Positions 1 to 8,291 of a DNA stretch of 52,474 bases are shown piece after piece (positions within the stretch are counted from its first letter, which is position 1; each line of letters begins with the position of its first letter). The stretch is taken from assembly GCA_030698225.1 (NCBI GenBank), contig JAUYNR010000007.1:1-52474 (forward strand). Reading direction: 5' to 3'. A program made the position numbers and the translations under genes. The DNA is from Oxalobacteraceae bacterium (lineage in GTDB: Bacteria; Pseudomonadota; Gammaproteobacteria; Burkholderiales; Burkholderiaceae_D). The notes beneath the pieces are model-generated. The model was not told the DNA's origin. It saw only the letters and a list, made by a program, of their open reading frames with translations, and searched no databases.

Positions 1-285
1 GGGAGGAAGCGTGGATCGAAACTGCGAGCCGATGGACAAGAATCGGATAGAAGGCGGCGCCGATCAGGGCGAGCGGGCAATGAACCGCGAAGCTCTTGTG
101 GTCAAGGATCAGGCGACGTAAATCCGGCGGTTGTGCAGGGAAGGATTGCGTTCTTACCTGGGGAGATCTCGTCTTGTTCCTGAAAGGGCGACGGCGCAAG
201 CCGGAACGAGAAGTCAGCAGCGGCCATAGTAGTTGGGGCGACCCGACGAAGGGCCAAAGGAGCGGGAGGGTGAGTTTGCCTGACC
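1..285 (+). mobile_element. Group II intron remnant (5' part, before the reverse transcriptase ORF)
   Basis: The stretch around 160-250 (GGGGAGATCTCGTC, then a purine-rich run, then GAAGTCAGCAGC and GGCCATAGTAG) resembles the conserved RNA region that precedes the maturase ORF in many proteobacterial group II introns. The opposite strand gives the proline/leucine-rich shadow reading frame that is often over-annotated in such introns. No reverse transcriptase/maturase domain follows, and I find no domain V hairpin downstream, so the copy is truncated on its right side; the left side runs out of the window. The right boundary is approximate. The identification rests on remembered similarity and is not proven here. 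Confidence 0.5.
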
Positions 286-741
286 ATCTGAGATGGATAT
301 GCTTCAGATGCCCGGATACGGGGCTCGTCACGAAAAGTGCAACAGGTGAAGCCTGACGTGCTTGTGACAGCGAAGAACCAGATCGGCCGGGTCGGGGCCA
401 GATGAATCCAGGCGTCATGTTCGGGTATAGGCATGGCGACCTCAACCGTTCTTTGCCGGGAATCTGCGGTATGAAAAATCCAGATATAAAGTTGTCGATG
501 ATCGTGATATTTCTGGAAATCATCAGGGTCGTCCACTTTGCGCAGCGCTTCATGAGAAATACCTCGGAGAGATATTGATTTATTCCCACTAGTCATTTGA
601 AGCATCTGGCATGAAGGGCTTCCGAAGAAGCCCTTCATGAATCCAACTGACATGTTCGCCCAATGCAACGTAAAAAATTGTCAACCCATTTTTAAGAAAT
701 TTTGACCGCACCGCTTTTTTACTCAAACAGGACCGGGTTGT
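286..741. other. Intergenic stretch without a convincing gene
   Basis: Between the intron remnant and the glycine-zipper gene there is no reading frame with a recognisable domain. A minus-strand frame crosses it (102-668) but continues into the intron remnant, so it is not credible as a whole gene. The only clear structure is the perfect inverted repeat at 610-639. The right end (665-725) is AT-rich. Confidence 0.5.
610..639. repeat. Perfect 12-bp inverted repeat with a 6-nt loop
   Basis: CATGAAGGGCTT at 610-621 is exactly complementary to AAGCCCTTCATG at 628-639, with CCGAAG between. Neither side has a T-run, so it is not a typical intrinsic terminator. It could be an RNA hairpin, an operator or a mobile-element scar. 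Confidence 0.7.
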
Positions 742-1419
742 TTATCCTTGGGAAGTCAGGCTGCCGTTGACCACTCTGACCCGATCACCGCTTTGCCAGC
801 CGGATTGCCCGGAATCGGCAAAATTGCGCATGCTGCCGTCTTCCATGCGGACCCGGATTTCATAACTGCTGGTGGTGCGCGTGCGTTTTTCAACTTCATT
901 GCCGGCAAATCCTCCGCCGACCGCACCCGCCACGGTTGCCAGTTTTTTGCCGTTACCGCCACCGACCTGATTGCCCAGTATGCCGCCGAGAAGCGCGCCG
1001 GCGACAGCGCCGATACCGTTTGGTTGCGCCGCTTGCTGGATCGCATGAACCGACTCAATCGTGCCGCAATTGCCGCAGCTCGCTGCCTGCACTGGCGGCG
1101 TGTAGGCGTTCTCGCTGTAGCTTGGAACCGACTTTTGTTCCGGCTTGTGCTTTGGCTGACTCTGTGCGGGAACAGCGGATTTGGTTTTGGTCGTTGCTGC
1201 GAACTGTTTGACTTCGGTGGTCGGCGCCAGCGTCGTTATTTTGTCGGCTGCCGGTGTTGGTGCCGATGACGCCAGTACTGCTACCGGCGCGGTGCTGCTA
1301 TTCGAATTTGGCAGCAGGCCGGTTATGGCAGCCACGCCGGCCAGACTGAGCACCATGACCGAGACTGCGGCACCGGCGACGAGCGGGTGGATCTTGCTGG
1401 ATGTTTTTTGATTTTCCAT
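742..1419 (-). CDS. Glycine-zipper 2TM domain envelope protein
   Basis: A 225-residue protein with one N-terminal membrane segment (about residues 12-35, no lipobox Cys), then a long Ala/Thr/Pro/Lys-rich linker (about 40-110), a CGNCG motif near 115, and a glycine zipper (about 135-175: GAVAGALLGGILGNQVGGG). It ends with a basic segment of the type found in SlyB/Rickettsia 17-kDa antigen-like proteins (EIRVRMEDGSMRNF). It is probably anchored in the inner membrane and reaches across the periplasm. Family members are thought to support envelope integrity; the exact role is unknown. It is a single gene, separated from lysS by a hairpin terminator. The ATG at 1419 is preceded by a purine-rich AAGGGG. 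Confidence 0.8.
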   Translation of the reverse strand: MENQKTSSKIHPLVAGAAVSVMVLSLAGVAAITGLLPNSNSSTAPVAVLASSAPTPAADKITTLAPTTEVKQFAATTKTKSAVPAQSQPKHKPEQKSVPSYSENAYTPPVQAASCGNCGTIESVHAIQQAAQPNGIGAVAGALLGGILGNQVGGGNGKKLATVAGAVGGGFAGNEVEKRTRTTSSYEIRVRMEDGSMRNFADSGQSGWQSGDRVRVVNGSLTSQG

Positions 1420-1541
1420 TATTGGCCCCTTATGTCATTGATCATTTTTGATAATTATCGATGCTAAGAGGCTATCGAAGAAGCTCGATTGTGTGTCAGT
1501 TGTAAGGCGATGTAACTCGAATCGGCCGGGCGCAAATGCAA

Positions 1542-1564
1542 TGGGGCCGCATCACGCGGCCCCA
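1542..1564 (-). terminator. GC-rich hairpin downstream of lysS
   Basis: A 9-bp perfect stem (TGGGGCCGC / GCGGCCCCA) with a 5-nt loop lies 25 bp after the lysS stop. There is no long T-tract, so termination strength is uncertain. Confidence 0.5.
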
Positions 1565-1589
1565 CGGAACTTGCATGCAAATGGAAAAA

Positions 1590-3119
1590 TCAGTCTTCGC
1601 GACGCAGATGCGGGAATAGGATGACGTCGCGGATGTTGGGCGAATCGGTGATCAGCATTATCAAACGGTCGATACCGATACCGCAGCCGCCGGTCGGCGG
1701 CAGTCCGTATTCGAGCGCTCGAATGAAGTCGGCGTCGTAATACATTGCTTCCTCATCGCCGGCATCCTTGGCCGCGACTTGCGCCTGGAAGCGGGCGGCC
1801 TGATCTTCCGCATCGTTCAATTCGGAAAAGCCGTTGGCGATTTCACGTCCGACGATGAATAGTTCGAAGCGTTCGGTGATGTCAGGCTGGGTGTCTGAGG
1901 CACGCGCCAGCGGCGATACTTCGACCGGGTAATCGACGATATAGGTTGGCTCCCACAGCTGTGCTTCGGCGGTTTCCTCGAACAGGGCAAGTTGCAGCGC
2001 ACCCAGGCCGGAGATCACGTGTGGCTTCACGCCAAACTTCGCCAGTTCTTTCTTGAGAAAGACGGCATCGTGCAATTGGTGGTCGGTGTAATGCGGCGCA
2101 TATTTATTGATCGCGCCGATGATGGTGAGGCGATGGAACGGCTTGGACAGATCCAGTTCGCGGCCCTGGTATGTCAGCAGGGCGGTGCCGTGTGCATCGA
2201 TGGCGGCCTGGCGAATTACCGCCTCAGTGAAATCCATCAGCCACAGGTAATCGACATATGCCGCATAGAATTCCATCATCGTGAATTCCGGATTGTGGCG
2301 CGGCGATACGCCTTCATTGCGGAAATTGCGATTGACTTCGAATACACGGTCAAAGCCGCCGACCACCAGCCGCTTCAGGTATAGCTCGGGCGCGATACGC
2401 AGGAACATCTGCATGTCCAGCGCATTGTGGTGGGTGGTGAAGGGTTTGGCTGCCGCGCCGCCGGGAATGGTGTGCAGCATCGGTGTTTCGACTTCCATGA
2501 AGTCGTTTTCTTCCATGAAGCGGCGGATCGACGACATTGCAGCGGTACGTGCCTTGAAAGTGCGGCGCGTTTCCTCGTTCATGATCAGGTCGACGTAGCG
2601 TTGCCGGTATTTGGTTTCCTGGTCGGAAAGGCCATGGAACTTGTCAGGCAGCGGGCGCAGCGATTTGGTCAGCAGGCGCAGTTTGGCCACTTTAATCGAT
2701 AGTTCGCCGGTCTTGGTCTGGAACAGCGTGCCTTCGGCGCCGAGGATGTCGCCCAGATCGTAATGCTTGAATGCTTCATGCGCCGCTTCGCCGGTCAGCT
2801 CATTGCTGATGTAGAGCTGAATGCGGCCGTCGGCTTTGAGGCCGGAGGCATCCTGGATGGTGGCGAAGGAGGCCTTGCCCATTACGCGCTTCAACATCAT
2901 GCGGCCGGCGACCACCACAGTTACCTGTTCTGCCAATAGTGTTTCGCGTTCTACTGTGCCGTATTGCTCCTGCAGTGCGGCGGCCTTGTGTTGCGGGCGA
3001 AAATCGTTCGGAAAAGCAATTCCCTGGGTGCGTATAGCCGCGAGTTTGCTGCGCCGTTCGGCGATGATCGAATTTTCGTCCTGTTGGATAGCTTGTGCTG
3101 GATTTTCTGTCGTCATCAT
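1590..3119 (-). CDS. lysS: Lysyl-tRNA synthetase, class II
   Basis: Charges tRNA-Lys with lysine in the cytoplasm. At 509 residues it has the normal class II LysRS length. The N-terminal OB-fold anticodon-binding domain spans about residues 60-170. Class II motif 2 is seen as [14 protein letters not shown] near 270, and motif 3 as [22 protein letters not shown] near 480, followed by the conserved ILFP tail. Two ATG codons lie in tandem at the start and either could be used. It sits downstream of prfB and a small phosphatase gene on the same strand. The prfB-lysS association is common in proteobacteria (general knowledge). Confidence 0.97.
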   Translation of the reverse strand: MMTTENPAQAIQQDENSIIAERRSKLAAIRTQGIAFPNDFRPQHKAAALQEQYGTVERETLLAEQVTVVVAGRMMLKRVMGKASFATIQDASGLKADGRIQLYISNELTGEAAHEAFKHYDLGDILGAEGTLFQTKTGELSIKVAKLRLLTKSLRPLPDKFHGLSDQETKYRQRYVDLIMNEETRRTFKARTAAMSSIRRFMEENDFMEVETPMLHTIPGGAAAKPFTTHHNALDMQMFLRIAPELYLKRLVVGGFDRVFEVNRNFRNEGVSPRHNPEFTMMEFYAAYVDYLWLMDFTEAVIRQAAIDAHGTALLTYQGRELDLSKPFHRLTIIGAINKYAPHYTDHQLHDAVFLKKELAKFGVKPHVISGLGALQLALFEETAEAQLWEPTYIVDYPVEVSPLARASDTQPDITERFELFIVGREIANGFSELNDAEDQAARFQAQVAAKDAGDEEAMYYDADFIRALEYGLPPTGGCGIGIDRLIMLITDSPNIRDVILFPHLRRED

Positions 3120-3137
3120 GGTGTTGTAGGTGCAGAT

Positions 3138-3809
3138 TCAGGAAGGTTGATGTGTGAACAAGGTGTCCAGCGTAAGCGTGCTGAAGTCGCTGGCGATTGC
3201 AATTACGTTGTCATAGCCGGCAAAGGCCGCCGCCGGCATGGTGGTGGTCAGCACCACGGCACGCATGCCCGCGTTGCGCGCCGCTTCTACTCCGAGCGGA
3301 GCATCTTCAAACACGATGCAGTGTTCCGGTGCGACGCCGCATTGTTGCGCTGCTTTCAGGAAAACATCGGGTGACGGTTTGCCACGCTTGACATCGCCAG
3401 CGCCGACTACGGTGTCGAAATGCTTGCGGATGTCGAGACCGTCGAGCATGAACGTGATGTTCGCGTCAGAGGCGGCGGTAGCGACCGCGAGCGCCATGCT
3501 ATTGGCTTTCGCTTGCGCAATCAACGCTTCAAAGCCGGCGATCACTTTGCGGTGCGGGCCATATAACGCACGGTAGATCGCTTCTTTTTCCGTGTTCAGC
3601 GACTCGATTTCCGCATCGGACAAATCGGCACTGATGAAGTCACGCATGATTTCGCGACTGTGGCGACCGGCGGTGCGCGCAAAAAAATCATCGTGCTCGA
3701 TGCTGGTGCCGCGTCGCTTGAAGAATTCGGTCCAGGCAGCAGTGTGGTACGCCATGTTGTCGACTATCGTACCGTCCATGTCGAACAGGAGCGCGCGTTT
3801 CAGTTTCAT
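3138..3809 (-). CDS. HAD-superfamily phosphatase / beta-phosphoglucomutase-like
   Basis: A haloacid dehalogenase hydrolase of 223 residues. Motif I is FDMDGTIVDN (nucleophile and acid/base Asp), motif II is a Thr in AVATAAS, motif III is the Lys in KRGKPSPD, and motif IV is VFEDAPLGVEAA. A helical C1 cap lies between motifs I and II, as in phosphoglucomutase/phosphatase-type members that hydrolyse or isomerise small phosphosugars. The substrate cannot be read from sequence. The gene is wedged between prfB and lysS on the same strand and is probably co-transcribed. The frame is open back to a TTG at 3821, immediately after the prfB stop, but the ATG at 3809 fits the family N-terminus better. 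Confidence 0.9.
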   Translation of the reverse strand: MKLKRALLFDMDGTIVDNMAYHTAAWTEFFKRRGTSIEHDDFFARTAGRHSREIMRDFISADLSDAEIESLNTEKEAIYRALYGPHRKVIAGFEALIAQAKANSMALAVATAASDANITFMLDGLDIRKHFDTVVGAGDVKRGKPSPDVFLKAAQQCGVAPEHCIVFEDAPLGVEAARNAGMRAVVLTTTMPAAAFAGYDNVIAIASDFSTLTLDTLFTHQPS

Positions 3810-3821
3810 GATGATGTCCAA

Positions 3822-4926
3822 TTAAACGCCTTGCTTGAGTGAGGCGGCGATGAAATCGTCGATATCGCCGTCCAGTACCGCTTTGGTGTTGCCGGTCTCG
3901 AAGCCGGTGCGCAGGTCCTTGATGCGGGACTGGTCCAGCACGTAGGAGCGGATCTGATGGCCCCAGCCGACATCGGTCTTGGAGTCTTCCAGCTTTTGCT
4001 GTTCGCTCATGCGGTTGCGCATTTCCAGTTCAAACAGTTTGGCTTTGAGCATGTCCCACGCTTCGGCGCGGTTGCGATGCTGGCTGCGGTCGTTCTGGCA
4101 TTGCACCACGATACCGGTTGGCCCGTGGGTCAGGCGCACCGCGGAATCGGTCTTGTTGATGTGCTGGCCGCCGGCGCCAGACGCGCGATAGGTGTCGACC
4201 CGCACGTCGGACGGGTTGATGTCGATATCGATCGAATCATCGACTTCCGGATATACGAACAAGCTGCAAAACGAGGTGTGGCGACCGTTGGCGGAATCGA
4301 ACGGAGACTTGCGCACCAGTCGGTGTACGCCGGTTTCCGTGCGCAGGAATCCATAGGCGTAGTCGCCTTCGACCTTCAGCGTAGCGGTCTTGATGCCGGC
4401 GACCTCGCCATCCGATTGTTCCAGGATTTCAACCTTGAAACCCTTGCGTTCGCAATAGCGCAAGTATTGGCGCAGTATCATCGAGGCCCAATCCTGCGCT
4501 TCGGTGCCGCCGGCGCCGGATTGAATATCGATGAAGCAGTTGTTCGGGTCCATCGGATTGTTGAACATGCGCCGGAATTCCATCGCGGCAACACGGGTTT
4601 CGATATCTTTTGTGTCGGCTTCGACCGCCAGCAGCGTATCTTCATCCTGTTCTTCGCGCGCCATGTCGAACAGGTCGCGGGTATCGCGTAGATCGGCTTC
4701 GATCTTGATCAGCGAATTGACGATGTTTTCCAGTGATTTTTTTTCCTTGCCCAGGTCCTGCGCCCGCTTCGGGTCGTTCCAGACGTTCGGGTCTTCCAGT
4801 TCCGCGTTGACGGATTCGAGTTTCTCGGACTTCAGATCGAAGTCAAAGATACCCCCGAAGTTCGGTTTCACGGCTGGCCAGGTCGGCAAGCAAGGCGGAG
4901 AGGGCGTTTAAGCGTTCGGCTTCCAT
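3822..4926 (-). CDS. prfB: Peptide chain release factor 2, made by programmed +1 frameshift
   Basis: RF2 recognises UGA and UAA stop codons and triggers peptide release. The gene is in two frames: codons 1-27 from ATG 4926 end at an in-frame TGA (4845-4843), and the remaining 340 codons run in the +1 frame from GAC at 4844-4842. The joined product is 367 residues, the usual RF2 length. The second part carries the SPF stop-codon recognition tripeptide ([12 protein letters not shown]) and the catalytic GGQ loop ([16 protein letters not shown]). The long uninterrupted frame beginning at 4889 has about 15 out-of-frame N-terminal residues that are not real. An automated start there would miss the true N-terminus. 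Confidence 0.95.
4842..4857 (-). promoter_or_regulatory. prfB programmed frameshift site
   Basis: The minus strand reads CGGGGGTATCTTTGAC: an internal Shine-Dalgarno-like GGGGG, three bases, then the CTT-TGA-C slip site. This is essentially the classical bacterial RF2 autoregulation signal, in which low RF2 causes slow termination at TGA and a +1 slip that yields more RF2. Confidence 0.95.
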
Positions 4927-5421
4927 GGTGTAATTGTCTGCAATAAAACCAGAAATTATACCCGAGCGTGCGGCAAGCATTCGTATGCGCGTTCGTTCCT
5001 GCGTTATCCGGAGCTGTGTGCCATTGACGCCGGATTGCCTGCCGATCCATGCGAAATGACATTGTGACGCGCGCATCACCGCCCTGAATTTAGTCCGCGC
5101 ATTCAGGCGGCCATATGCTTGTTCATGGCAATTTTCAATATTATTTTTTTTATTGTGGGAACTATCTGCACTTTTTGTACTGGGAAAACATGCATTTTGG
5201 TAAATGCATTATCCGTTAGAATGTGGCTGCGCAGGCCTTTAACAATAATATTGGCCGGCCAATTTCTTTGGCGATGTGGGGCAAATAATCGCTGTCAGAC
5301 AAGAATTTTCCAGGCAGTTGTCGTATCTCTCGTGGTTTTCAATAGGTTCAATTGCTGTTTTTTTGCCTACGATAATTACAGGCATGCATTTTTACTACCT
5401 TACCTGTCATAGGAAATCCAT
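4927..5421. other. AT-rich intergenic region upstream of prfB and the antiporter
   Basis: This 495-bp gap must hold the divergent promoters of prfB (minus) and the antiporter gene (plus). It contains homopolymer T runs (5143-5151) and a hairpin at 5190-5209. A plus-strand frame at 5119-5412 lacks a domain and has the composition of translated AT-rich DNA, so I do not call it a gene. Confidence 0.6.
5190..5209. repeat. Perfect 8-bp inverted repeat, operator-like
   Basis: ATGCATTT and AAATGCAT flank a 4-nt TGGT centre. The site lies 213 bp before the antiporter start and about 260 bp before the prfB start. It may be an operator for an unknown regulator. There is no adjacent T-tract to support a terminator. 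Confidence 0.55.
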
Positions 5422-6630
5422 ATGTCGTCATTCAGTTTTTTTCCAGACCTGCCCGGCAACCTTAATGTTTTGACCGCTTTGGGCTTGATACTGATCGCAG
5501 GGATCTTTGGTGCGCGTCTGGTCAAGCATTTTGCTCCGGTTCCGGCGATTACCGGTTATGTGCTCACCGGCTTGTTGATCGGCCCCGTTGGCCTGAACCT
5601 GATCAGCGCCAACGCGCTCAATGAACTGGACCTGATTGTCGAACTGGCGCTTGGCTTATTCGTATTTGAACTGGGGCGGCGACTGGATTACCGCTGGCTG
5701 CTGAAAGAACGGTGTCTGCTGATCACCGGCGTAGCCATTAGTTTCAGCGTGTTTGTGGCCTTATTCATATTGCTGCTCAGTCTCGGACTCGATACCTTGA
5801 CTGCCGCGCTGGCTGCGGCCATCGGCATGGCGACATCGCCGGCAGTGACGCTTAATGTGGTGCAGGAAGTTCGGGCCGAAGGCCAGGTCAGCGCGCGCAT
5901 GCTCAACATCGTCGCGATCAACAATTCGCTGGCTTTTCTGTTGTTTATCGTATGTCTGTCGGTGTTGCATTGGCAATACGGCGCCAGTTGGAGCGTCGCT
6001 CTGCTGCATCCGTTGTATCTGATTTTTGGCTCCATCGTGTTCGGACTGCTGGCCGGCAGATTGCTGGTATTTGCCAGCCGCTATTTGGGGCCACAGAGTC
6101 ACGCGCAGCGGATCGTGGTGTTTGCGCTGGTTGCCGCCACCATTGGAATTGCTGACATGTTCAAATTCCCGGCGCTGGTGTCGTTGCTGGTATTTGCCGT
6201 CAGCAGTCGCTACCGTGACCGTCAACAAGTGGTGGTCGAATCTGAATTCAGCCAGATCAACAGCCTGCTATGCGTGATTCTGTTCGTGTTTGCCGGCGCC
6301 CGTCTGGAACTGGCACATCTGGGGCAATTCTGGCTGACCGGCCTGGCGTATATTGTTGTGCGGCTGGCTGTCATGACCGGGTTGGGTACTCTGTTGGCAC
6401 CGTGGAACGGCTTGCATGCGCGTCAGGGTGCACTGCTCGGCCTGGGCTTGTTGCCGATGTCCGGGGTAGCGATCCTGACCGCGCAGTACGTTTCAGGCAT
6501 TCATCCTGATTTTGGCGCGCAACTCTCGGCACTGGTATTGTCGGTGGTGGTGGTGCTGGAAATCATAGGCCCGATTTCGACTCATTACGCACTGCTGGCG
6601 TCGGGCGAAGCAAATATACATAAACCCTGA
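5422..6630 (+). CDS. Cation:proton antiporter, CPA2 type (KefB-like membrane domain only)
   Basis: A 402-residue polytopic membrane protein with about 12 hydrophobic segments. The PF00999-type motifs are visible: PAITGYVLTGLLIGP near residue 40, the VELALGLFVFELGRRLD helix near 75-90, and a GMATSPAVTLNVVQE segment near 135. It likely exchanges Na+ or K+ for protons across the inner membrane. Unlike KefB/KefC it has no C-terminal RCK/TrkA-N nucleotide-binding domain, so gating by NAD(H) or glutathione is not expected. It is followed 17 bp later by the YbdK-like ligase gene and may share a transcript with it. Ion specificity is unknown. Confidence 0.85.
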   Translation: MSSFSFFPDLPGNLNVLTALGLILIAGIFGARLVKHFAPVPAITGYVLTGLLIGPVGLNLISANALNELDLIVELALGLFVFELGRRLDYRWLLKERCLLITGVAISFSVFVALFILLLSLGLDTLTAALAAAIGMATSPAVTLNVVQEVRAEGQVSARMLNIVAINNSLAFLLFIVCLSVLHWQYGASWSVALLHPLYLIFGSIVFGLLAGRLLVFASRYLGPQSHAQRIVVFALVAATIGIADMFKFPALVSLLVFAVSSRYRDRQQVVVESEFSQINSLLCVILFVFAGARLELAHLGQFWLTGLAYIVVRLAVMTGLGTLLAPWNGLHARQGALLGLGLLPMSGVAILTAQYVSGIHPDFGAQLSALVLSVVVVLEIIGPISTHYALLASGEANIHKP

Positions 6631-6647
6631 TAGCAGAGGAAAACTTT

Positions 6648-7763
6648 ATGCTGGAATTCACAACTTCCAAGCCGCTGACGATGGGCGTCGAACTGGAGTT
6701 GCAAATCGTCAATCGGCGCGATTACAACTTGACCCGCGGCTGCCCGGATTTGCTGGCGCTACTCAACAAGACCGCGCATGGCTATGACATCAAGCCAGAA
6801 ATTACCGAAAGCATGATCGAAATTGCCACTTCGGTGCATGTCAATCATCGCGATATGCTAACCGAGCTTACTGCCATGCGCACGCTGCTGGTTGCTGCCG
6901 CAGACAAGGTCAATCTTGGTCTCGCAGGCGGTGGTGCGCATCCGTTCCAGCACTGGGAAGAGCAGCGCATCACGCCGGTTGCGCGCTACCATCTGGTGTC
7001 GGAGTTGTATGGTTATCTTGCCAAGCAATTTACCGTGTACGGCCAGCATATCCATATCGGCTGCGCCAATGGCGATGAGGCGGTGCGGCTGGTGCACCTG
7101 CTGGCGCGTTATATTCCGCACTTTATCGCGCTGTCGGCTTCCTCGCCGTTTTATCAGGGCGTCGATACCGCTTTCCAGTCCTCGCGCCTGACCAGCATCA
7201 ACGCGTTTCCCCTCAGCGGCTGCATGCCGTTCGTCCACGACTGGGCAGAGTTCAATGCGTATTACCAAAAGATGGAGAGCTTGAATATCGTTGCCAGCAT
7301 GAAGGACTTTTATTGGGATATCCGGCCCAAGCCGGAATACGGCACGGTGGAAATCCGGGTCTGCGATACCCCGCTCGGGATCGAAATGGCGGTGCGGCTG
7401 GCTGCCTACGCGCAAACCCTGTGCAAATATTTCCTCGATCATCGTGCTCTGTGCCCGACCCAGGATACTTATCTGACGTATTCGTATAACCGCTTCCAGT
7501 CCTGCCGTTTCGGTCTGGCCGGTATGGTGATCGACCCGATTCTAAATACCCAGATCCCGATCAAGGACGATATCCTGCAGACGATCGATATGCTGGCCGA
7601 CACTGCGCACGAACTCGGCACCGCCGATGTGATCGCGGCAATCCGGGAAAGCGCCATCAATGGCAACTCCGACGCGGACTGGTTGCGCGCAGCCTATGCC
7701 GAAACCGGTTCCCTGAACGAAGTGGTGCGGCGGCAGGCTGACCTGTGGATGGGCGGCACTTGA
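6648..7763 (+). CDS. ybdK: YbdK-type carboxylate-amine ligase (glutamate-cysteine ligase 2 family)
   Basis: 371 residues, the usual length for the YbdK/GCS2 family (ATP-grasp-like glutamine-synthetase fold). The N-terminal MGVELELQIVN segment supplies metal/ATP-binding acids. The central GGGAHPFQHWEEQRI and GQHIHIGCANGDEAV motifs are diagnostic for the family, as is DIRPKPEYGTVEIRVCD near 225-240. E. coli YbdK has weak gamma-glutamylcysteine synthetase activity, and the physiological substrate in most species is not known. The start ATG at 6648 is preceded by GAGGAAAA. It lies just after the antiporter gene on the same strand. In some beta-proteobacteria this family accompanies CPA2 antiporters, which suggests a link to thiol-related stress (inference). 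Confidence 0.88.
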   Translation: MLEFTTSKPLTMGVELELQIVNRRDYNLTRGCPDLLALLNKTAHGYDIKPEITESMIEIATSVHVNHRDMLTELTAMRTLLVAAADKVNLGLAGGGAHPFQHWEEQRITPVARYHLVSELYGYLAKQFTVYGQHIHIGCANGDEAVRLVHLLARYIPHFIALSASSPFYQGVDTAFQSSRLTSINAFPLSGCMPFVHDWAEFNAYYQKMESLNIVASMKDFYWDIRPKPEYGTVEIRVCDTPLGIEMAVRLAAYAQTLCKYFLDHRALCPTQDTYLTYSYNRFQSCRFGLAGMVIDPILNTQIPIKDDILQTIDMLADTAHELGTADVIAAIRESAINGNSDADWLRAAYAETGSLNEVVRRQADLWMGGT

Positions 7764-7790
7764 GGATTTGCCAGATTCCTGATTTATATG

Positions 7791-7857
7791 GGGTATGCCA
7801 AAAAACAAGTTACTTTCCGCAATGATTGATTGGAATTCTTAAAATACGGCGGTATGT
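7791..7857 (+). repeat. Dispersed ~70-bp intergenic element, copy F
   Basis: It begins GGGTATGCC, has CCGCAATGATTGATTG at the core, then TTAAAATAC and ends GGTATGT. It aligns over its length with copies A-E. It is slightly shorter and its core palindrome is degraded (TTGGA instead of TTGCG). It lies between the ybdK stop and the ccoI gene group. Confidence 0.65.
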
Positions 7858-7974
7858 ATTGCTTCATCGAAAAATGCTGTCCAAGATCGCATCGGGAACT
7901 CGCCAGCGCTGTGTTGTGCTCACTGTGTCTTCGAATCAGGCACAATAGCGGCTAGGTGACAACGAGGCAGGATC

Positions 7975-8043
7975 ATGAACATGTGTAATTCTTGCAAGCC
8001 CTTGATTAAACACGCCAGCGCGCAACGCTCGTTGCCCGGATAA
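7975..8043 (+). CDS. Possible 22-residue leader peptide with a CxxC motif
   Basis: ATG at 7975 opens a frame MNMCNSCKPLIK...LPG with a CNSC motif. Its TAA (8041-8043) overlaps the next ATG (8043) as TAATG. Purine-rich GAGGCAGGA lies just upstream of the ATG. The overlap suggests translational coupling to the following metal-binding ORF. It is too short to be identified by homology and could be a chance frame. Confidence 0.35.
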   Translation: MNMCNSCKPLIKHASAQRSLPG

Positions 8044-8291
8044 TGTTGCCAAGACTGTCATCGGCGCTAGCCGCGATGCTTGTCGGAAATGCTGCAGCCA
8101 ATCCGAAGATCGCGTGCTTCCATTGCGGCGAACTGGTGCGCAAGAAACGCGTGGTGTCGATCGTATTTGACGGTATTTGCCGCGACGTCTGCTGCCATGG
8201 CTGCGCCGCAATCCTGTCCACGGTCGAACAGTTGGGCCAGTCTGAGCAATATCTGGCCCGGAAACAGCAATTAGAGATGCCCGATGCATAA
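8043..8291 (+). CDS. Stand-alone ATPase metal-binding domain, normally the N-terminus of CcoI/FixI
   Basis: 82 residues. After a short hydrophobic N-terminus comes CFHCGELVRKKRVVSIVFDGICRDVCCHGCAAI, the CxxC...CCxGC pattern of the PF12156-type domain. In most CcoI/FixI copper P-type ATPases this domain is fused to the front of the protein and is thought to bind Cu(I). Here it is a separate frame that ends in TAA at 8289-8291, overlapping the ccoI ATG by 8 bp (ATGCATAA). The two products together rebuild a normal CcoI. It could be a natural gene split with coupled translation, or a frameshift in the strain or assembly. The start at 8043 is favoured by the TAATG overlap; ATG 8076 is an alternative. 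Confidence 0.75.
   Translation: MLPRLSSALAAMLVGNAAANPKIACFHCGELVRKKRVVSIVFDGICRDVCCHGCAAILSTVEQLGQSEQYLARKQQLEMPDA

Noticed and set aside
102..668. 188-codon minus-strand frame
   Set aside because: Its second half is the antisense of the intron remnant, a frame often over-annotated in such introns, and the first half has no recognisable domain.
5113..5225. Possible eighth, inverted copy of the dispersed element
   Set aside because: Only short matches (a GGTAAAT stretch and a CTTTTTGTA stretch) align; both ends of the element are absent, so it is not counted.
5119..5412. 97-codon plus-strand frame rich in Phe/Cys/Ile
   Set aside because: Composition follows AT-rich DNA, no ribosome binding site, no domain; more likely a promoter region.
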